From Bacteroidales bacterium (GTDB taxonomy: Bacteria; Bacteroidota; Bacteroidia; Bacteroidales; UBA932): a stretch of DNA of 42,915 nucleotides. A program made the translations under genes and the position numbers. Location: contig JAKSJG010000010.1 in the NCBI GenBank assembly GCA_024398365.1, positions 1 through 42,915 of the forward strand. The letters are read 5' to 3'. Below the pieces are notes generated by a model, which was given only the letters and a program-made list of their open reading frames with translations, was not told where the DNA came from and made no database searches. The first letter of the stretch is position 1; every line of letters begins with the position of its first letter. This document shows, piece after piece, positions 18,467 to 27,390 of the stretch.

Positions 18467-20491
18467 ATGAGAAAGCACATATTATTCTACCTGACAATGG
18501 TTGCAGCATTTGCCGCAGCCTGCCAATCTGAAAATGCGAAGGATCCGGAGCCAGACACAGATAATGGGGGTATCATCATCTCCGCTTCATTTGAGGCACC
18601 GGCCTCAACCAGGACAACGCTTTCAGACGGAGGTGAGGTACTCTGGAGTGCAGGCGATGCATTTGCGCTCCTGTCCGCCACAAGCCGTGACAAGTTCACG
18701 ATCGTGAGCGGTGAAGGCACAGGCTCGGCCGAATTTTCCGGCAGCATAAGCGGAGCGGGGCCATACTACGCATTGTATCCGTATTCTGAAGAATGCAGCA
18801 TAGAGAACGGCAATCTCAATTTCAAGCTTCCTCAGACACAGTACATCACCAATCCCGGTTCGTTTGACCCGAACTCAGCCCCTGCCCTCGCCGCCATGGA
18901 CGACCCTGCGGCACCGGCACAGTTCAAGAATCTGTGCGGCATACTTGAACTTAAACTCTGTGGCAGTTCGATGAAAGTATCTGCCATTGACATCATAGAC
19001 AACTCTGGCAAGGCACTGTGGGGTGACTGCAGTCTTGCTCTGGACGGCAAGGAAGGAACAGACGGACAGACGATGTCCGTCACTGGAGGAAGCAGCTGTC
19101 TCCATCTCGAGATGACCAAGGCCATCAGCCTTCTTGCCGCGACGGAAAAGGCATTCTGCGCAGTGGTCCCTGCCGGCTCCTTCCCGAATGGATTCAGCAT
19201 CAAAGTGTATGATGAAAACGGAGCGCTTTGCTCCGCAGCTACAGCAACCAGCAAAACCCTCAGTATCAACAGGTCCATCATCACAAAGATGGAGAAATAC
19301 AAACTTGACAACTTATCCGAATCCGCAGACTCTCTCGGGCGCGGATACTACAAGGATGTATTCATGGACGGAGGATACTACCTTACGCACCGCACCACTC
19401 TGCCTGTCACAAGTTATCTCGGATGGACCATGGAATATATATCATCCAGCGAGAAGGCAGTCTTGAGAGATGTCATAAACGGAGACGACGTTGACCCCAA
19501 CGGAGCACTCCTCTACCCTGACGGCGAACCGCGCTTCCGTATGATCTATGTCAATGGAGGCAAATCCATCGAGCACGGAGAAGGTCTTGGCTCCACCGGA
19601 CGGAGCCGCATTACAACTTTCGTCAAGAAGGGCGGCGCATATGTCGGGACCTGCGCCGGCGCCATCCTTGCCTGCAAGGGAGTCGATAGCGAAAAAACCA
19701 CAAGTGAATTGATCAATATATGGGCAGGACATGTGTATCACACAGGAATGAGCGACACGGAGACGGACCTGACCGTAGTCAAGGACTGCCCTCTGCTCAA
19801 ATACTATGATTTCGGCGGTGACAAACTCATCAAGTCCGTACGTCACAACGGTGGTGTTTATATGTCACAAACCGATTACACACCGCCATCCAGCACAGAG
19901 ATTCTTCTGAAATACAAGAACGCCAATTCCAAGTCCGAGGGCAAGGTTGCCTGCTGGGCTTACAAGCCGGGCAAAATCGGAGGACGACGTGTACTCATCG
20001 GCTCACATCCGGAGGGCGTAACCTCAGGCGAACGCCGGGATCTCTTTGCAGCGATGTGCCGATATGCCACCGACGGCAACGGCTTTGCCGAGTCAAAGGC
20101 CACACTTGCAAAAGGCTCGCTGAGGCATATGAATCAATCCAGTGAGGAATATGCACCTATAGGCGACGGACAGTACCATTTCTTCACTGTCAATATTCCT
20201 GAAGGCGCTACGGATATCCGTATTTACCTGCAGAGCGAATATTCAGGCAACCTTTTCCTTGCCTTGAGAAAAGCCGGTTCAGCATGGCTGACTGATGCGG
20301 ATTATCTGCTTGTCCAGCCGGGTGCAAGCAAGACATTGAGATTGGACACACTACAGGCAGGCGACTGGAGTCTGTCAGTATTCTGCCCTGACCTGCCGAA
20401 AGCATCTGTCAGCAACGGACGCTACAATTATTCCGGGAACACCATTCCTGTCAAAGGTGTGGAGTATTCCATCAAAGTTGACTGGAATTAA
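18467..20491 (+). CDS. Lipoprotein fusing fimbrillin-like, class I amidotransferase-like and PPC-like domains
   Basis: A 674-residue surface-type lipoprotein. The start MRKHILFYLTMVAAFAAAC ends in a lipobox with Cys19. Residues about 35-280 look like a fimbrillin-type N-terminal region (GEVLWSAGDAFALL, YYALYPYSEE, LNFKLPQTQYI). Residues about 290-540 look like a class I glutamine-amidotransferase or BPL_N-type fold. It has a nucleophile-elbow GTCAGA with Cys396, and SHPEG with His514 and Glu516, so a full Cys-His-Glu triad seems kept. The last 110 residues resemble a bacterial pre-peptidase C-terminal sandwich (YHFFTVNIPEGATDIRIYL). Neither substrate nor partner is evident. The combination is unusual, and the first two parts are recognised only by motif and pattern. 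It stands alone behind its own promoter. Confidence 0.75.
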   Translation: MRKHILFYLTMVAAFAAACQSENAKDPEPDTDNGGIIISASFEAPASTRTTLSDGGEVLWSAGDAFALLSATSRDKFTIVSGEGTGSAEFSGSISGAGPYYALYPYSEECSIENGNLNFKLPQTQYITNPGSFDPNSAPALAAMDDPAAPAQFKNLCGILELKLCGSSMKVSAIDIIDNSGKALWGDCSLALDGKEGTDGQTMSVTGGSSCLHLEMTKAISLLAATEKAFCAVVPAGSFPNGFSIKVYDENGALCSAATATSKTLSINRSIITKMEKYKLDNLSESADSLGRGYYKDVFMDGGYYLTHRTTLPVTSYLGWTMEYISSSEKAVLRDVINGDDVDPNGALLYPDGEPRFRMIYVNGGKSIEHGEGLGSTGRSRITTFVKKGGAYVGTCAGAILACKGVDSEKTTSELINIWAGHVYHTGMSDTETDLTVVKDCPLLKYYDFGGDKLIKSVRHNGGVYMSQTDYTPPSSTEILLKYKNANSKSEGKVACWAYKPGKIGGRRVLIGSHPEGVTSGERRDLFAAMCRYATDGNGFAESKATLAKGSLRHMNQSSEEYAPIGDGQYHFFTVNIPEGATDIRIYLQSEYSGNLFLALRKAGSAWLTDADYLLVQPGASKTLRLDTLQAGDWSLSVFCPDLPKASVSNGRYNYSGNTIPVKGVEYSIKVDWN

Positions 20492-20517
20492 GAACAGCCG
20501 CCATGCGGCCGTGGTCA

Positions 20518-22254
20518 TCAGAACTGGAAATATATGAATGGATGCGGTGTCGCAGATGCGAACTGTATGATGATGAACACTGAGATGATCACGACAAGGG
20601 ACATGAGCGGCAGCGGCATGTCAGCGAACTTGAAGCGGAAAGCCGACTTGAACCTCTCCGGTATCCAGTGGATGATGAGGCCAGCGGCCATTATCGCGAA
20701 TACCTCCCAGTAGGAAGCCACAATCTCCGGTATCACCCTGAGCTCCCAGCGCTGTGGATCGCCTATGTCGGAGAGCAGCGCTATGGCATCGTCAAATGAG
20801 GATGACCTGAAGAATATCCACGCGAAGGTGGCGAACACGAATGTCTGAGCCACAGACCACAGCCTGCCGAGAGTCTCGAATTCTTCTGCATTGCCGGCAT
20901 TGCCGGAGATCGAATAAGCAGCCCTTATCACGGTGGCGAGGCAGAATATGGCGGAGACGAACAAAGCTATGTTGGTCAGCGGGCCGCCAATGGTGAATTT
21001 GAGGACGCAGCTGCCAACAAGGACTGCGGTGGCTATGAGAAGCCTGCCCAGCCATCCTGCATCCTTCCAGCTGCGGCTGGCAATGATTCCCGCGCCGTTG
21101 ACGCCGCCCCAGGTTATGAAATTGAAGGCCGCGCCGTGCCACAGACCGCCCAGAAGCATGGTCACCATGGTATTGAGGGCTCCCCTCACATTCTTGCGAC
21201 GCTTGCGGAACAGAATGTAGTACAGTGCGCCGAACAGTGTCAGAGCGCCGGCGGCCACAGGGATCCAGTCGAGACGCAGTATCATCCACGCTACGGTGAT
21301 CATGCCGTACAGTATCACGAATGTGGCCACTGAAAATCTGCGGTTACCTCCGAGAGGGAAATACAGATAGTCCTGAAGCCAGCTGGAAAGGGATATGTGC
21401 CACCTCTTCCAGAAACCCTGCGCATCGGTGGACTTGTATGGTGAATCGAAGTTCTTCGGCAGATGGAAGCCCAGCAGCAGGGATACTCCGGTCGCTATGT
21501 CGGTGTAGCCGGAGAAGTCGGCATAGAGCTGCAGTGAGAAGCCGAATGCGGCCATAAGGCTCTCGAAGCCAGTGAACAGGTGAGGATTGTCGAAGACCCT
21601 GTCGATGAAGTTCATCCCGAGATAGTCACCGAGTATGATCTTCTTGGCAAGACCGTTCAGTATCCAGAACACCGCCAGGCCGAGTTCGCGGCGTGAAAGT
21701 TCATACTTTCTGTGCAGCTGCGGCACGAACTGGTCCGCGCGCAGGATAGGACCGGACATCGCCACCGGGAAGAAGGTGGTGAACATCATGAAGTCCCAGA
21801 AGTTGTACACAGGTGCGCATTTGACCCTGTACACGTCCATGGTATATCCTATATTCTTGAATATATAGAAAGATATGCCCACCGGCACCAGCGCGGAGAA
21901 CGGGAAGGTCTCGCTCGAGACAAGGTCGGTGCCCAGTATGTCATTGACAATCTCCGTGACGAAAGATGCGTATTTGAAATAGCACAGCAGCAGGAGGTCC
22001 ACCGTCACACTGATGAAGAGCAGCAGCTTCTTGAGCCACTTCCGGCGCGTCTTCCATATGCCCCTGGCGAGGAAATAGTCGCTCAGCGTGACGAACAGCA
22101 GCACCGCAACAGTGATGCCTCCGCAGTACCAGTACAGCGCGAGGCTGACAAGCATGAGATAGATATTGCGGCCCCTCGGTGCATTCCTGAAAAGGAGCAT
22201 GATGAGCATTATGATCGCAAATGCGGGCCAGAATATGATATCAGTGAATGTCAT
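20518..22254 (-). CDS. MBOAT-family O-acyltransferase (AlgI/DltB/PatA-like)
   Basis: A 578-residue polytopic membrane protein that should move acyl (usually acetyl) groups across the inner membrane to an envelope acceptor. The start MTFTDIIFWPAF overlaps the stop of the SGNH gene by ATGA, so I use ATG 22254 rather than an in-frame codon further upstream, whose extension is not membrane-like. MBOAT marks are LQLYADFSGYTDIA, FWKRWHISLSSWLQDYLYFP and the invariant histidine in GGLWHGAAFNF. About 11-12 hydrophobic spans are visible. It is the last gene of a four-gene coupled operon with two SGNH-type proteins. In AlgI/AlgJ, DltB/DltD and PatA/PatB systems a MBOAT protein hands acyl groups to such an SGNH partner. 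The acceptor polymer is not shown by the sequence. Confidence 0.92.
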   Translation of the reverse strand: MTFTDIIFWPAFAIIMLIMLLFRNAPRGRNIYLMLVSLALYWYCGGITVAVLLFVTLSDYFLARGIWKTRRKWLKKLLLFISVTVDLLLLCYFKYASFVTEIVNDILGTDLVSSETFPFSALVPVGISFYIFKNIGYTMDVYRVKCAPVYNFWDFMMFTTFFPVAMSGPILRADQFVPQLHRKYELSRRELGLAVFWILNGLAKKIILGDYLGMNFIDRVFDNPHLFTGFESLMAAFGFSLQLYADFSGYTDIATGVSLLLGFHLPKNFDSPYKSTDAQGFWKRWHISLSSWLQDYLYFPLGGNRRFSVATFVILYGMITVAWMILRLDWIPVAAGALTLFGALYYILFRKRRKNVRGALNTMVTMLLGGLWHGAAFNFITWGGVNGAGIIASRSWKDAGWLGRLLIATAVLVGSCVLKFTIGGPLTNIALFVSAIFCLATVIRAAYSISGNAGNAEEFETLGRLWSVAQTFVFATFAWIFFRSSSFDDAIALLSDIGDPQRWELRVIPEIVASYWEVFAIMAAGLIIHWIPERFKSAFRFKFADMPLPLMSLVVIISVFIIIQFASATPHPFIYFQF

Positions 22255-23468
22255 TGTGCAGTTCGTGCTGTTCTGATGTAATCCTGCATTATCGCCCCAT
22301 AGAGGAGGTCTGCAGTGACGTTGTAACCGTCGCGTGTCATATGAATGCGGTCCTTTGCCCCGAGGCCGGCCTTCTGCCAGCTGTTCATCGAACCGAGTCC
22401 GCCCATCACGTCCAGCCAGTCCCACACTGCGGCGCCAGCCTCGCGTGCGACCTCATATACCGACCTCTCCACATCCCTGTTCCAGCGGTTATTGACCCCG
22501 CTAAGATAAATGTCGTTGGACGGAACGAGTATAAGCGCGCAGCCCGGGGCCATCCTGCGTATGGAGGCGATCAGCTGCAGGTATTCCTTGCGGTACTGCG
22601 CCGAGTTGAAAGTCCCCTTCCGGACCGCGGCGTCATTGGTGCCGAGTCCTATGATGACCAGGTCCGGAGTGTAGCAGGCCGCTTCCTGCATCAGTCGGGA
22701 GCATCTGTTCCACTGGCACACTTCCGCCCCGTTCACTCCCGATGAGAAATATCTGAAGGCCGGACCCTCGACGTCCGGAGCGATACCGGAAAGCACGAAG
22801 GAACAGCCGGATGGCATTACAAAGGAAATCTCCGCCTCCTGAGCATCACAGTCAAGCCTTATGGCATAACCGTATGAAGTCTTTTCTCCTTCATACCTGC
22901 GTCCGCCTGCCGTGGCCACCGGACGGAATCCGTCCCTGTCGGCATAGCCGAAGACATGCAGTATGCGGAATGAGTATTCGGAAGAGCCGGATTTGTTCAT
23001 GGACACTGTGACCGAAGCGTTGGCATCACTGGTAGCGGCGGTGCGGCCGCTGATGCCTATGGATTCGGCACCCGGCTTGAGCAGGCTGGAGAAAGACCAT
23101 TTGCCGACAAGGCTCAGGCGATAGTCGCCCAGATAATTGGTACCGGCTGCGGAATATGGGAAAAGGATGCCGCGGACATAGCGTATATCCGGACGGTGTG
23201 AGACGAAGTTGTGCCTCATCCTGTCAGGGAAGAACTCTGCCTGAAGATGGGAATCCCCCAACTGCCAGACATTCACCCCGCGGCTGCCGAACAGATAGCA
23301 GCTGTCCAGCTTGTCATAGAATCCTTCAAGACCGTCGCCCTCGAAGCGCCACAGGCGGCTCTTGTCCGCATGCACGCAACCCGGCAGCCTGCCATCGGCG
23401 TAAAGCTGAGGGCATGCGGCCAGCAGGAGGACCAGCAGTATTGTCAGATGCCTAATGAGTTTTTCCAT
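22251..23468 (-). CDS. SGNH/GDSL-family hydrolase or acyltransferase, exported
   Basis: A 405-residue envelope protein with signal peptide MEKLIRHLTILLVLLLAAC. The cysteine might act as a lipobox residue, but a normal cleavage after QLYA is also possible. All SGNH blocks are present: WQLGDSHLQ with Ser73, a glycine block, GLGTND with Asn278, and DRIH with Asp373 and His376. Residues about 95-240 form a beta-rich insert, as in AlgJ/DltD-like and CBM-bearing members. It starts 25 nt inside the end of the preceding gene and its stop overlaps the MBOAT start by 4 nt, so it is translationally coupled to both. I infer it transfers or removes O-acyl groups on an envelope glycan with the MBOAT protein. 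Confidence 0.87.
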   Translation of the reverse strand: MEKLIRHLTILLVLLLAACPQLYADGRLPGCVHADKSRLWRFEGDGLEGFYDKLDSCYLFGSRGVNVWQLGDSHLQAEFFPDRMRHNFVSHRPDIRYVRGILFPYSAAGTNYLGDYRLSLVGKWSFSSLLKPGAESIGISGRTAATSDANASVTVSMNKSGSSEYSFRILHVFGYADRDGFRPVATAGGRRYEGEKTSYGYAIRLDCDAQEAEISFVMPSGCSFVLSGIAPDVEGPAFRYFSSGVNGAEVCQWNRCSRLMQEAACYTPDLVIIGLGTNDAAVRKGTFNSAQYRKEYLQLIASIRRMAPGCALILVPSNDIYLSGVNNRWNRDVERSVYEVAREAGAAVWDWLDVMGGLGSMNSWQKAGLGAKDRIHMTRDGYNVTADLLYGAIMQDYIRTARTAQ

Positions 23469-24826
23469 TCGTAATATCTGTAGTAGGTCATCAGAGCCTC
23501 GAAGAAGAGATCGCTCATCCTGGCGGCGCCCTTCTTGGAGAAATGTATGCCGTCACCGCCGGCAAGACCCTGCTGCTGCCATTCAGCCATGGAATCAGCT
23601 CCGCCCATGGCATCATACATGCTCCAGTAGGCGGCTCCCGCCTTGAGAGCATAATGCTTGAGGGTATCCACTACGTCAGGCATCATCTGATAATGCCTCA
23701 TATCCTGAGGACCGCTGAACACTATTGTCATGTCAGGCGCAAGTTCCTTGAAAAGCTTCAGCTGGCGGTACATGCTCTGACCGTAGCTGCTGATGGAGTT
23801 CTTGCCGTTGAGGGATGGCACCTTGTTGCAACCGTACTGCACGACCATCATCTGCACGTTTTCATTGAGGAGGTAATCCTGGAGCTGGCTGCTGTCCACA
23901 TCCGTGAAGAATGCTCCGGATGAACCGCGCAGAGCTATGTTGTCCACAGCCACGCCGTTGGCGCCGTCCAGCATCACGCCGAACACGTCGCCACTGCCCT
24001 TGATGTCTATCTCAACTGAGTTGGAAGGCTCATCCAGGCGCAGGCCGAAGCGCTTCATAGGCAAGCTGAAAGTGTCCTGAGCCGCCGACAGACCGGCAAT
24101 GTCCACTGAGAATGAGGACGCGCGGTCCGCGAGGACAGTGATATTGGAGAAGAATCTTGATGGTATGTCAGGATTCTCATGCTTGCATGCAGAGTACTTG
24201 ACGTGATAAGGAGAAGATATTCTGGCCACGGAATAGCACGGACCGTAGGAATGTGTCTTGAAACCGTGTCCGCCGTTGATCTTGGACACCGGAGGATTGC
24301 TGTTCTTCGACTGTACGATAGTGAGTGTACCGTTCTCCATGACAGCGGGCAGAAGGCCTACTCCTGAACCGCCGAAGCGTGCCTGGAGGCTGTCCCTCAG
24401 CACATTCGTGATGCGGTCCTCTTCAAGCTGCGAGTCACCGTAGTATGCCACCCTGACGCGGTCGCGGGAAGCGGAGTCGAGAGCCGCGAAGAAACGGTCA
24501 AAGAACACATAACCGCTGTCAGGCAGCGCCATGATGCCGTCATAGTTGCCGATGGCCTCCAGATAGCCGGATTCCTCAATGGCCCTTGCGCGGGCCTCAG
24601 CCTCCGCCGCCAGGCGGGCTATGCGCTGCTTGCGTGTCTCAAAGTGAAATATGGACTTGAGCTGGGATCCAGCAGGGGACTTGACCAGTTCGGATGCTTG
24701 CGGGAGGGTCGGAGAATGCAGCGTGGCCCCTCCCACTTCCACCCCGCCAAGCGGGAAAAAATACCACACCAGAACCAGGCAGGCTATTGTTGCTGTTACG
24801 AATATAGCGATCTTGTATGCTTTCAT
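23444..24826 (-). CDS. Membrane-anchored SGNH-like protein
   Basis: A 460-residue protein with one N-terminal membrane anchor (start MKAYKIAIFVTATIACLVLV), then a charged helical stretch (about 60-95) and an SGNH-like domain. Block I is AYYGDSQLEEDR with Ser132, and the catalytic dyad is DGIH with Asp425 and His428. The usual GxND block is altered to YGCNKVP; Asn is kept. It resembles the following gene in layout, with a beta-rich insert between blocks, and the pair may be an old duplication with divided roles. The ATG shares one base with the stop of the LysM gene (TAATG), and its end overlaps the next gene by 25 nt. The topology, anchored with a periplasmic domain, fits DltD/PatB-like partners of MBOAT proteins. 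Confidence 0.82.
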   Translation of the reverse strand: MKAYKIAIFVTATIACLVLVWYFFPLGGVEVGGATLHSPTLPQASELVKSPAGSQLKSIFHFETRKQRIARLAAEAEARARAIEESGYLEAIGNYDGIMALPDSGYVFFDRFFAALDSASRDRVRVAYYGDSQLEEDRITNVLRDSLQARFGGSGVGLLPAVMENGTLTIVQSKNSNPPVSKINGGHGFKTHSYGPCYSVARISSPYHVKYSACKHENPDIPSRFFSNITVLADRASSFSVDIAGLSAAQDTFSLPMKRFGLRLDEPSNSVEIDIKGSGDVFGVMLDGANGVAVDNIALRGSSGAFFTDVDSSQLQDYLLNENVQMMVVQYGCNKVPSLNGKNSISSYGQSMYRQLKLFKELAPDMTIVFSGPQDMRHYQMMPDVVDTLKHYALKAGAAYWSMYDAMGGADSMAEWQQQGLAGGDGIHFSKKGAARMSDLFFEALMTYYRYYEWKNSLGI

Positions 24827-25743
24827 TATTTATAGATGGTCAGGGTCCTTCCAGCCCTGATATTGTTCGATTTGAGATTGTTCCACTTCTTGAGCTGGGA
24901 CACGCTGACGTGGTACCTGGAAGCAATGCCTCCAAGCGTATCACCCGGTTTGATCCTGTAGGTTACAGATTTCCTTGCATTGTCGGCACTTATCTGCCGC
25001 TCGCTTTCCTGCACGGGAGCGGCCTGCTTTGCGACCGGGAGTGCCACGGTGCCAAGCGCAGTGGCAGCTGACTCATACAGCTTGCCGCTTGCCTGATTGA
25101 AAAGTTCTGCCTTCGCCTCAGTCACTCTGATAATGGCATTCGCCGGCAGGCAGTTGCCGCCCGGGATGATGGCTGGATTGTCGGCCTTGAGCGCAGACGC
25201 TGTCATGCCCAGAGCCTTGCAGAGCTCGGGCAGGAGAACGGCGGATTCAAGCTTCAAAGGCACAAGCTGCGCGGCGGAGCCGTTGCGCTGAGCCTCATAA
25301 CGCTCGCAGGCCTCTGAAAGGAGAGCCATGAAATTTTCGGACTTGGAAGCCTGTCCTGCCGCAAGTGCGTACTGAGCCATGGCGGCACCCAGGTCGCCAC
25401 CGCTGCGGCGGAAAAGTTCGCTGAAGTAGGCCAGAGCGGCAGAAGTGCAGTATTCGACGTCATAGCGGCCGTCGAAGCCGTCTGACACCGCTACGCCGTA
25501 ATGCCTCGCTATGGGAGCCGTGACCGACCAGATGCCGGCGGCCGAGCCTTCGACATAGGAAGGATCGCCACCCGTGAGCACTAGAGGCATATAAGCCACC
25601 TTCTCCGGCAGGCCTGCGGAGGCCACTGCGGACTTGAGGTATTGTTCGTATGATGAAAAGTCACTACGGTCTGCCGCCACTGCATCGAATGAAAGCAGTG
25701 CGGCTGCAGCCGACAGGATGACCATTTTTATTCTTTTGGACAT
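24826..25743 (-). CDS. Degenerate lytic-transglycosylase-like protein with LysM domain
   Basis: A 305-residue exported protein, signal peptide MSKRIKMVILSAAAALLSFDAVAA. Residues about 35-150 follow the MltD/Slt pattern: LPEKVAYMPLV, then GSAAGIWSVTAPIARHYGV and the helix YCTSAALAYFSELFRRSGG. The catalytic glutamate expected in the sequence PLVES is replaced: the protein reads PLVLTGG, with Leu56 at that place. The typical AAYNAG motif is altered to AQYALAAG. A LysM peptidoglycan-binding domain ends the protein (about 259-303, YRIKPGDTLGGIASRYHVS). I infer a non-catalytic peptidoglycan-binding protein. It is the first gene of the O-acylation operon, which suggests it recruits that machinery to the cell wall. 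Confidence 0.8.
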   Translation of the reverse strand: MSKRIKMVILSAAAALLSFDAVAADRSDFSSYEQYLKSAVASAGLPEKVAYMPLVLTGGDPSYVEGSAAGIWSVTAPIARHYGVAVSDGFDGRYDVEYCTSAALAYFSELFRRSGGDLGAAMAQYALAAGQASKSENFMALLSEACERYEAQRNGSAAQLVPLKLESAVLLPELCKALGMTASALKADNPAIIPGGNCLPANAIIRVTEAKAELFNQASGKLYESAATALGTVALPVAKQAAPVQESERQISADNARKSVTYRIKPGDTLGGIASRYHVSVSQLKKWNNLKSNNIRAGRTLTIYK

Positions 25744-25750
25744 AATTCGG

Positions 25751-25758
25751 CAAATATA
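25751..25758 (-). promoter_or_regulatory. Putative -7 box for the O-acylation operon
   Basis: The minus strand reads TATATTTG, a perfect -7 box whose predicted start falls only 1-3 nt before the ATG at 25743. The operon message would be nearly leaderless unless translation starts further in. No good -33 box was found. Confidence 0.5.
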
Positions 25759-25776
25759 GCACTTTTCTCGAGATTA

Positions 25777-27336
25777 TCACTTGCGAATCCACGGGTCAAG
25801 GTGTTCATTGCGCATAAAATCGATGTTCAGCGCAGTGGCCTTGCTGTCCTCGCCGTTGCCGAAAAGGAAATCCACATACATTTCGGCACTCGCGTCAATG
25901 AGGAAGCGGTTGCCGCGGCTGTGGATGAGCTCGAATTTTGAATCGGTAGCCAGCATCCTGAGGTAGAGCTTTCCGCTACGCTTCTCGACTATGACATCAC
26001 CGAGGACATCGTTGCGGCAATACCTGCCCACTAAGCCGGCGATTGAAGGAGAGCTCTCGTAGCTGGTGGAATCGGACAGCATCTTCCGCTCCGCCTCGTA
26101 CGCCTTGGCCGCGTCACAGTACCACTGCTCGAGCAGCGCCGAATTGTAGTCATAATCCTCCAGACCGAGGAAAAGATCGACCAGGCGGTACATAATAGCG
26201 AAGCGCGGCTCCGCCTTGATGCTGTTGGTACCGTTGACGGTCAGTGTAAGATTGAGGTCCGGAATGAAGGCGCACAGGGACATGATGCCGTTGTTGGTGC
26301 CGGTATGATATATCATCTTCGCCTTGCGGCTCTGCTCCACGAACCAGCCGTGTGCATACAGTTTGACACCCGTGTCATTCTGCCAGATGATGTTCATCGC
26401 AGTATGAAGATAGTCCATCTGCTCCCTGGAGATCAGAGGCTCGCCGTCCACGACGCCGCCGTTGAGGTGGAACTGGGCCCATTTCATCAGGTCTCCTGGA
26501 GTGCAGCATATGCCGCCCTGCGGTCCGCCTGTAGAATATGCCTTGTAAGTCAGGTAATCATCCGGTACGCGTGTGATGCTCATGGTATCGGCGCTGCGGC
26601 CGAACTTGTACGGACGCGCGGCACGCCCCTTCTGAACGGCCCTGGTATAATCCGGACCGAGCAGTATCGTCTCTTTCATCCCGAGCGGCTCGAAGATGCG
26701 CTCCTTCAGATTGACCTCATAACTCTTGCCTGTGACCGCCACTATGATGCGGGCGGCGATCTGGAACATCACGTCATTGTATTCGTAGCCGGCACGGAAA
26801 GGATAAACAGGCTTGATGCATGATATGGCGCGATAGACCTGGTCGCGCTTGTAGCCGAGACGCTGGAAGCGGGTACCGGCCTCGTTGGCCAGACCTGCAC
26901 GGTGGCAGGTGATATCCTTGACAAGCATGTTTTCGGTCACGTACGGGTCATACATCTTGAAATCAGGTAAGATGCTTATGACTTTCTGGTCCCAGCTGAT
27001 CTTGCCCTCATCCACCAGCGATGCCAGCAGATAAGTAGTGAACGACTTGGTGACGGAAGCGATCTGGAAGATCGTCGAATCAGTGACAGGAGCCTCGACT
27101 TCAGGATCAGAATAGCCGTATGCCTTGGCGAAGAGGGTCTCATCTCCGGTGCCGACCTGCACATAGAGTCCCGGTATCTTCCAGTCCTTCTGTATCTGAC
27201 GGCAGTAAGAGTCAAGATTGTCAAGCACTTCCTGATGTGTGCGCTCGACGTGAGTATATAGATTGGAATTGGTCTGTGCCGCTGCAGAGTGGCAGAGCAT
27301 CATCACAGCGACGGAAAATATCCAACTTCGTTTCAT
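25777..27336 (-). CDS. Secreted serine hydrolase, beta-lactamase/S12 family
   Basis: A 519-residue exported penicillin-binding-protein-like serine hydrolase. I use ATG 27336 (start MKRSWIFSVAVMMLCHSAAA, a clear signal peptide); the frame extends upstream without a signal-like sequence. The nucleophile motif is SVTK with Ser94 and Lys97. The second motif is Tyr186 in YEYNDV, and the third is YHTGTNNG. A C-terminal beta-rich segment of about 100 residues (VGRYCRNDVLGDVIVEKRSG) is common in this family. Members hydrolyse beta-lactams, D-amino-acid peptides or esters; the sequence does not say which. It ends 33 nt before the O-acylation operon in the same direction, yet that operon has its own -7 box. 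It is divergent from the ATP-grasp gene. Confidence 0.88.
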   Translation of the reverse strand: MKRSWIFSVAVMMLCHSAAAQTNSNLYTHVERTHQEVLDNLDSYCRQIQKDWKIPGLYVQVGTGDETLFAKAYGYSDPEVEAPVTDSTIFQIASVTKSFTTYLLASLVDEGKISWDQKVISILPDFKMYDPYVTENMLVKDITCHRAGLANEAGTRFQRLGYKRDQVYRAISCIKPVYPFRAGYEYNDVMFQIAARIIVAVTGKSYEVNLKERIFEPLGMKETILLGPDYTRAVQKGRAARPYKFGRSADTMSITRVPDDYLTYKAYSTGGPQGGICCTPGDLMKWAQFHLNGGVVDGEPLISREQMDYLHTAMNIIWQNDTGVKLYAHGWFVEQSRKAKMIYHTGTNNGIMSLCAFIPDLNLTLTVNGTNSIKAEPRFAIMYRLVDLFLGLEDYDYNSALLEQWYCDAAKAYEAERKMLSDSTSYESSPSIAGLVGRYCRNDVLGDVIVEKRSGKLYLRMLATDSKFELIHSRGNRFLIDASAEMYVDFLFGNGEDSKATALNIDFMRNEHLDPWIRK

Positions 27337-27357
27337 ATACGGATAGTATTTACTTCG

Positions 27358-27388
27358 CAAATTTACTAAATTTGTATGACAGGTCAAA
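27358..27388 (-). promoter_or_regulatory. Promoter of the serine hydrolase gene
   Basis: On the minus strand TTTG (27385-27388) and TAAATTTG (27358-27365) are 19 nt apart, a full consensus match. The expected start is near 27351, about 15 nt before the ATG at 27336. It overlaps the start of the divergent ATP-grasp gene. Confidence 0.72.
27367..27374 (+). promoter_or_regulatory. Putative -7 box of the ATP-grasp gene
   Basis: TAAATTTG is a perfect -7 box. Together with the opposing box it forms a mirror palindrome, CAAATTTA-C-TAAATTTG (27358-27374). The -33 position does not match well. The predicted start near 27381 excludes the ATG at 27376 and supports ATG 27391. Confidence 0.55.
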
Positions 27389-27390
27389 CA

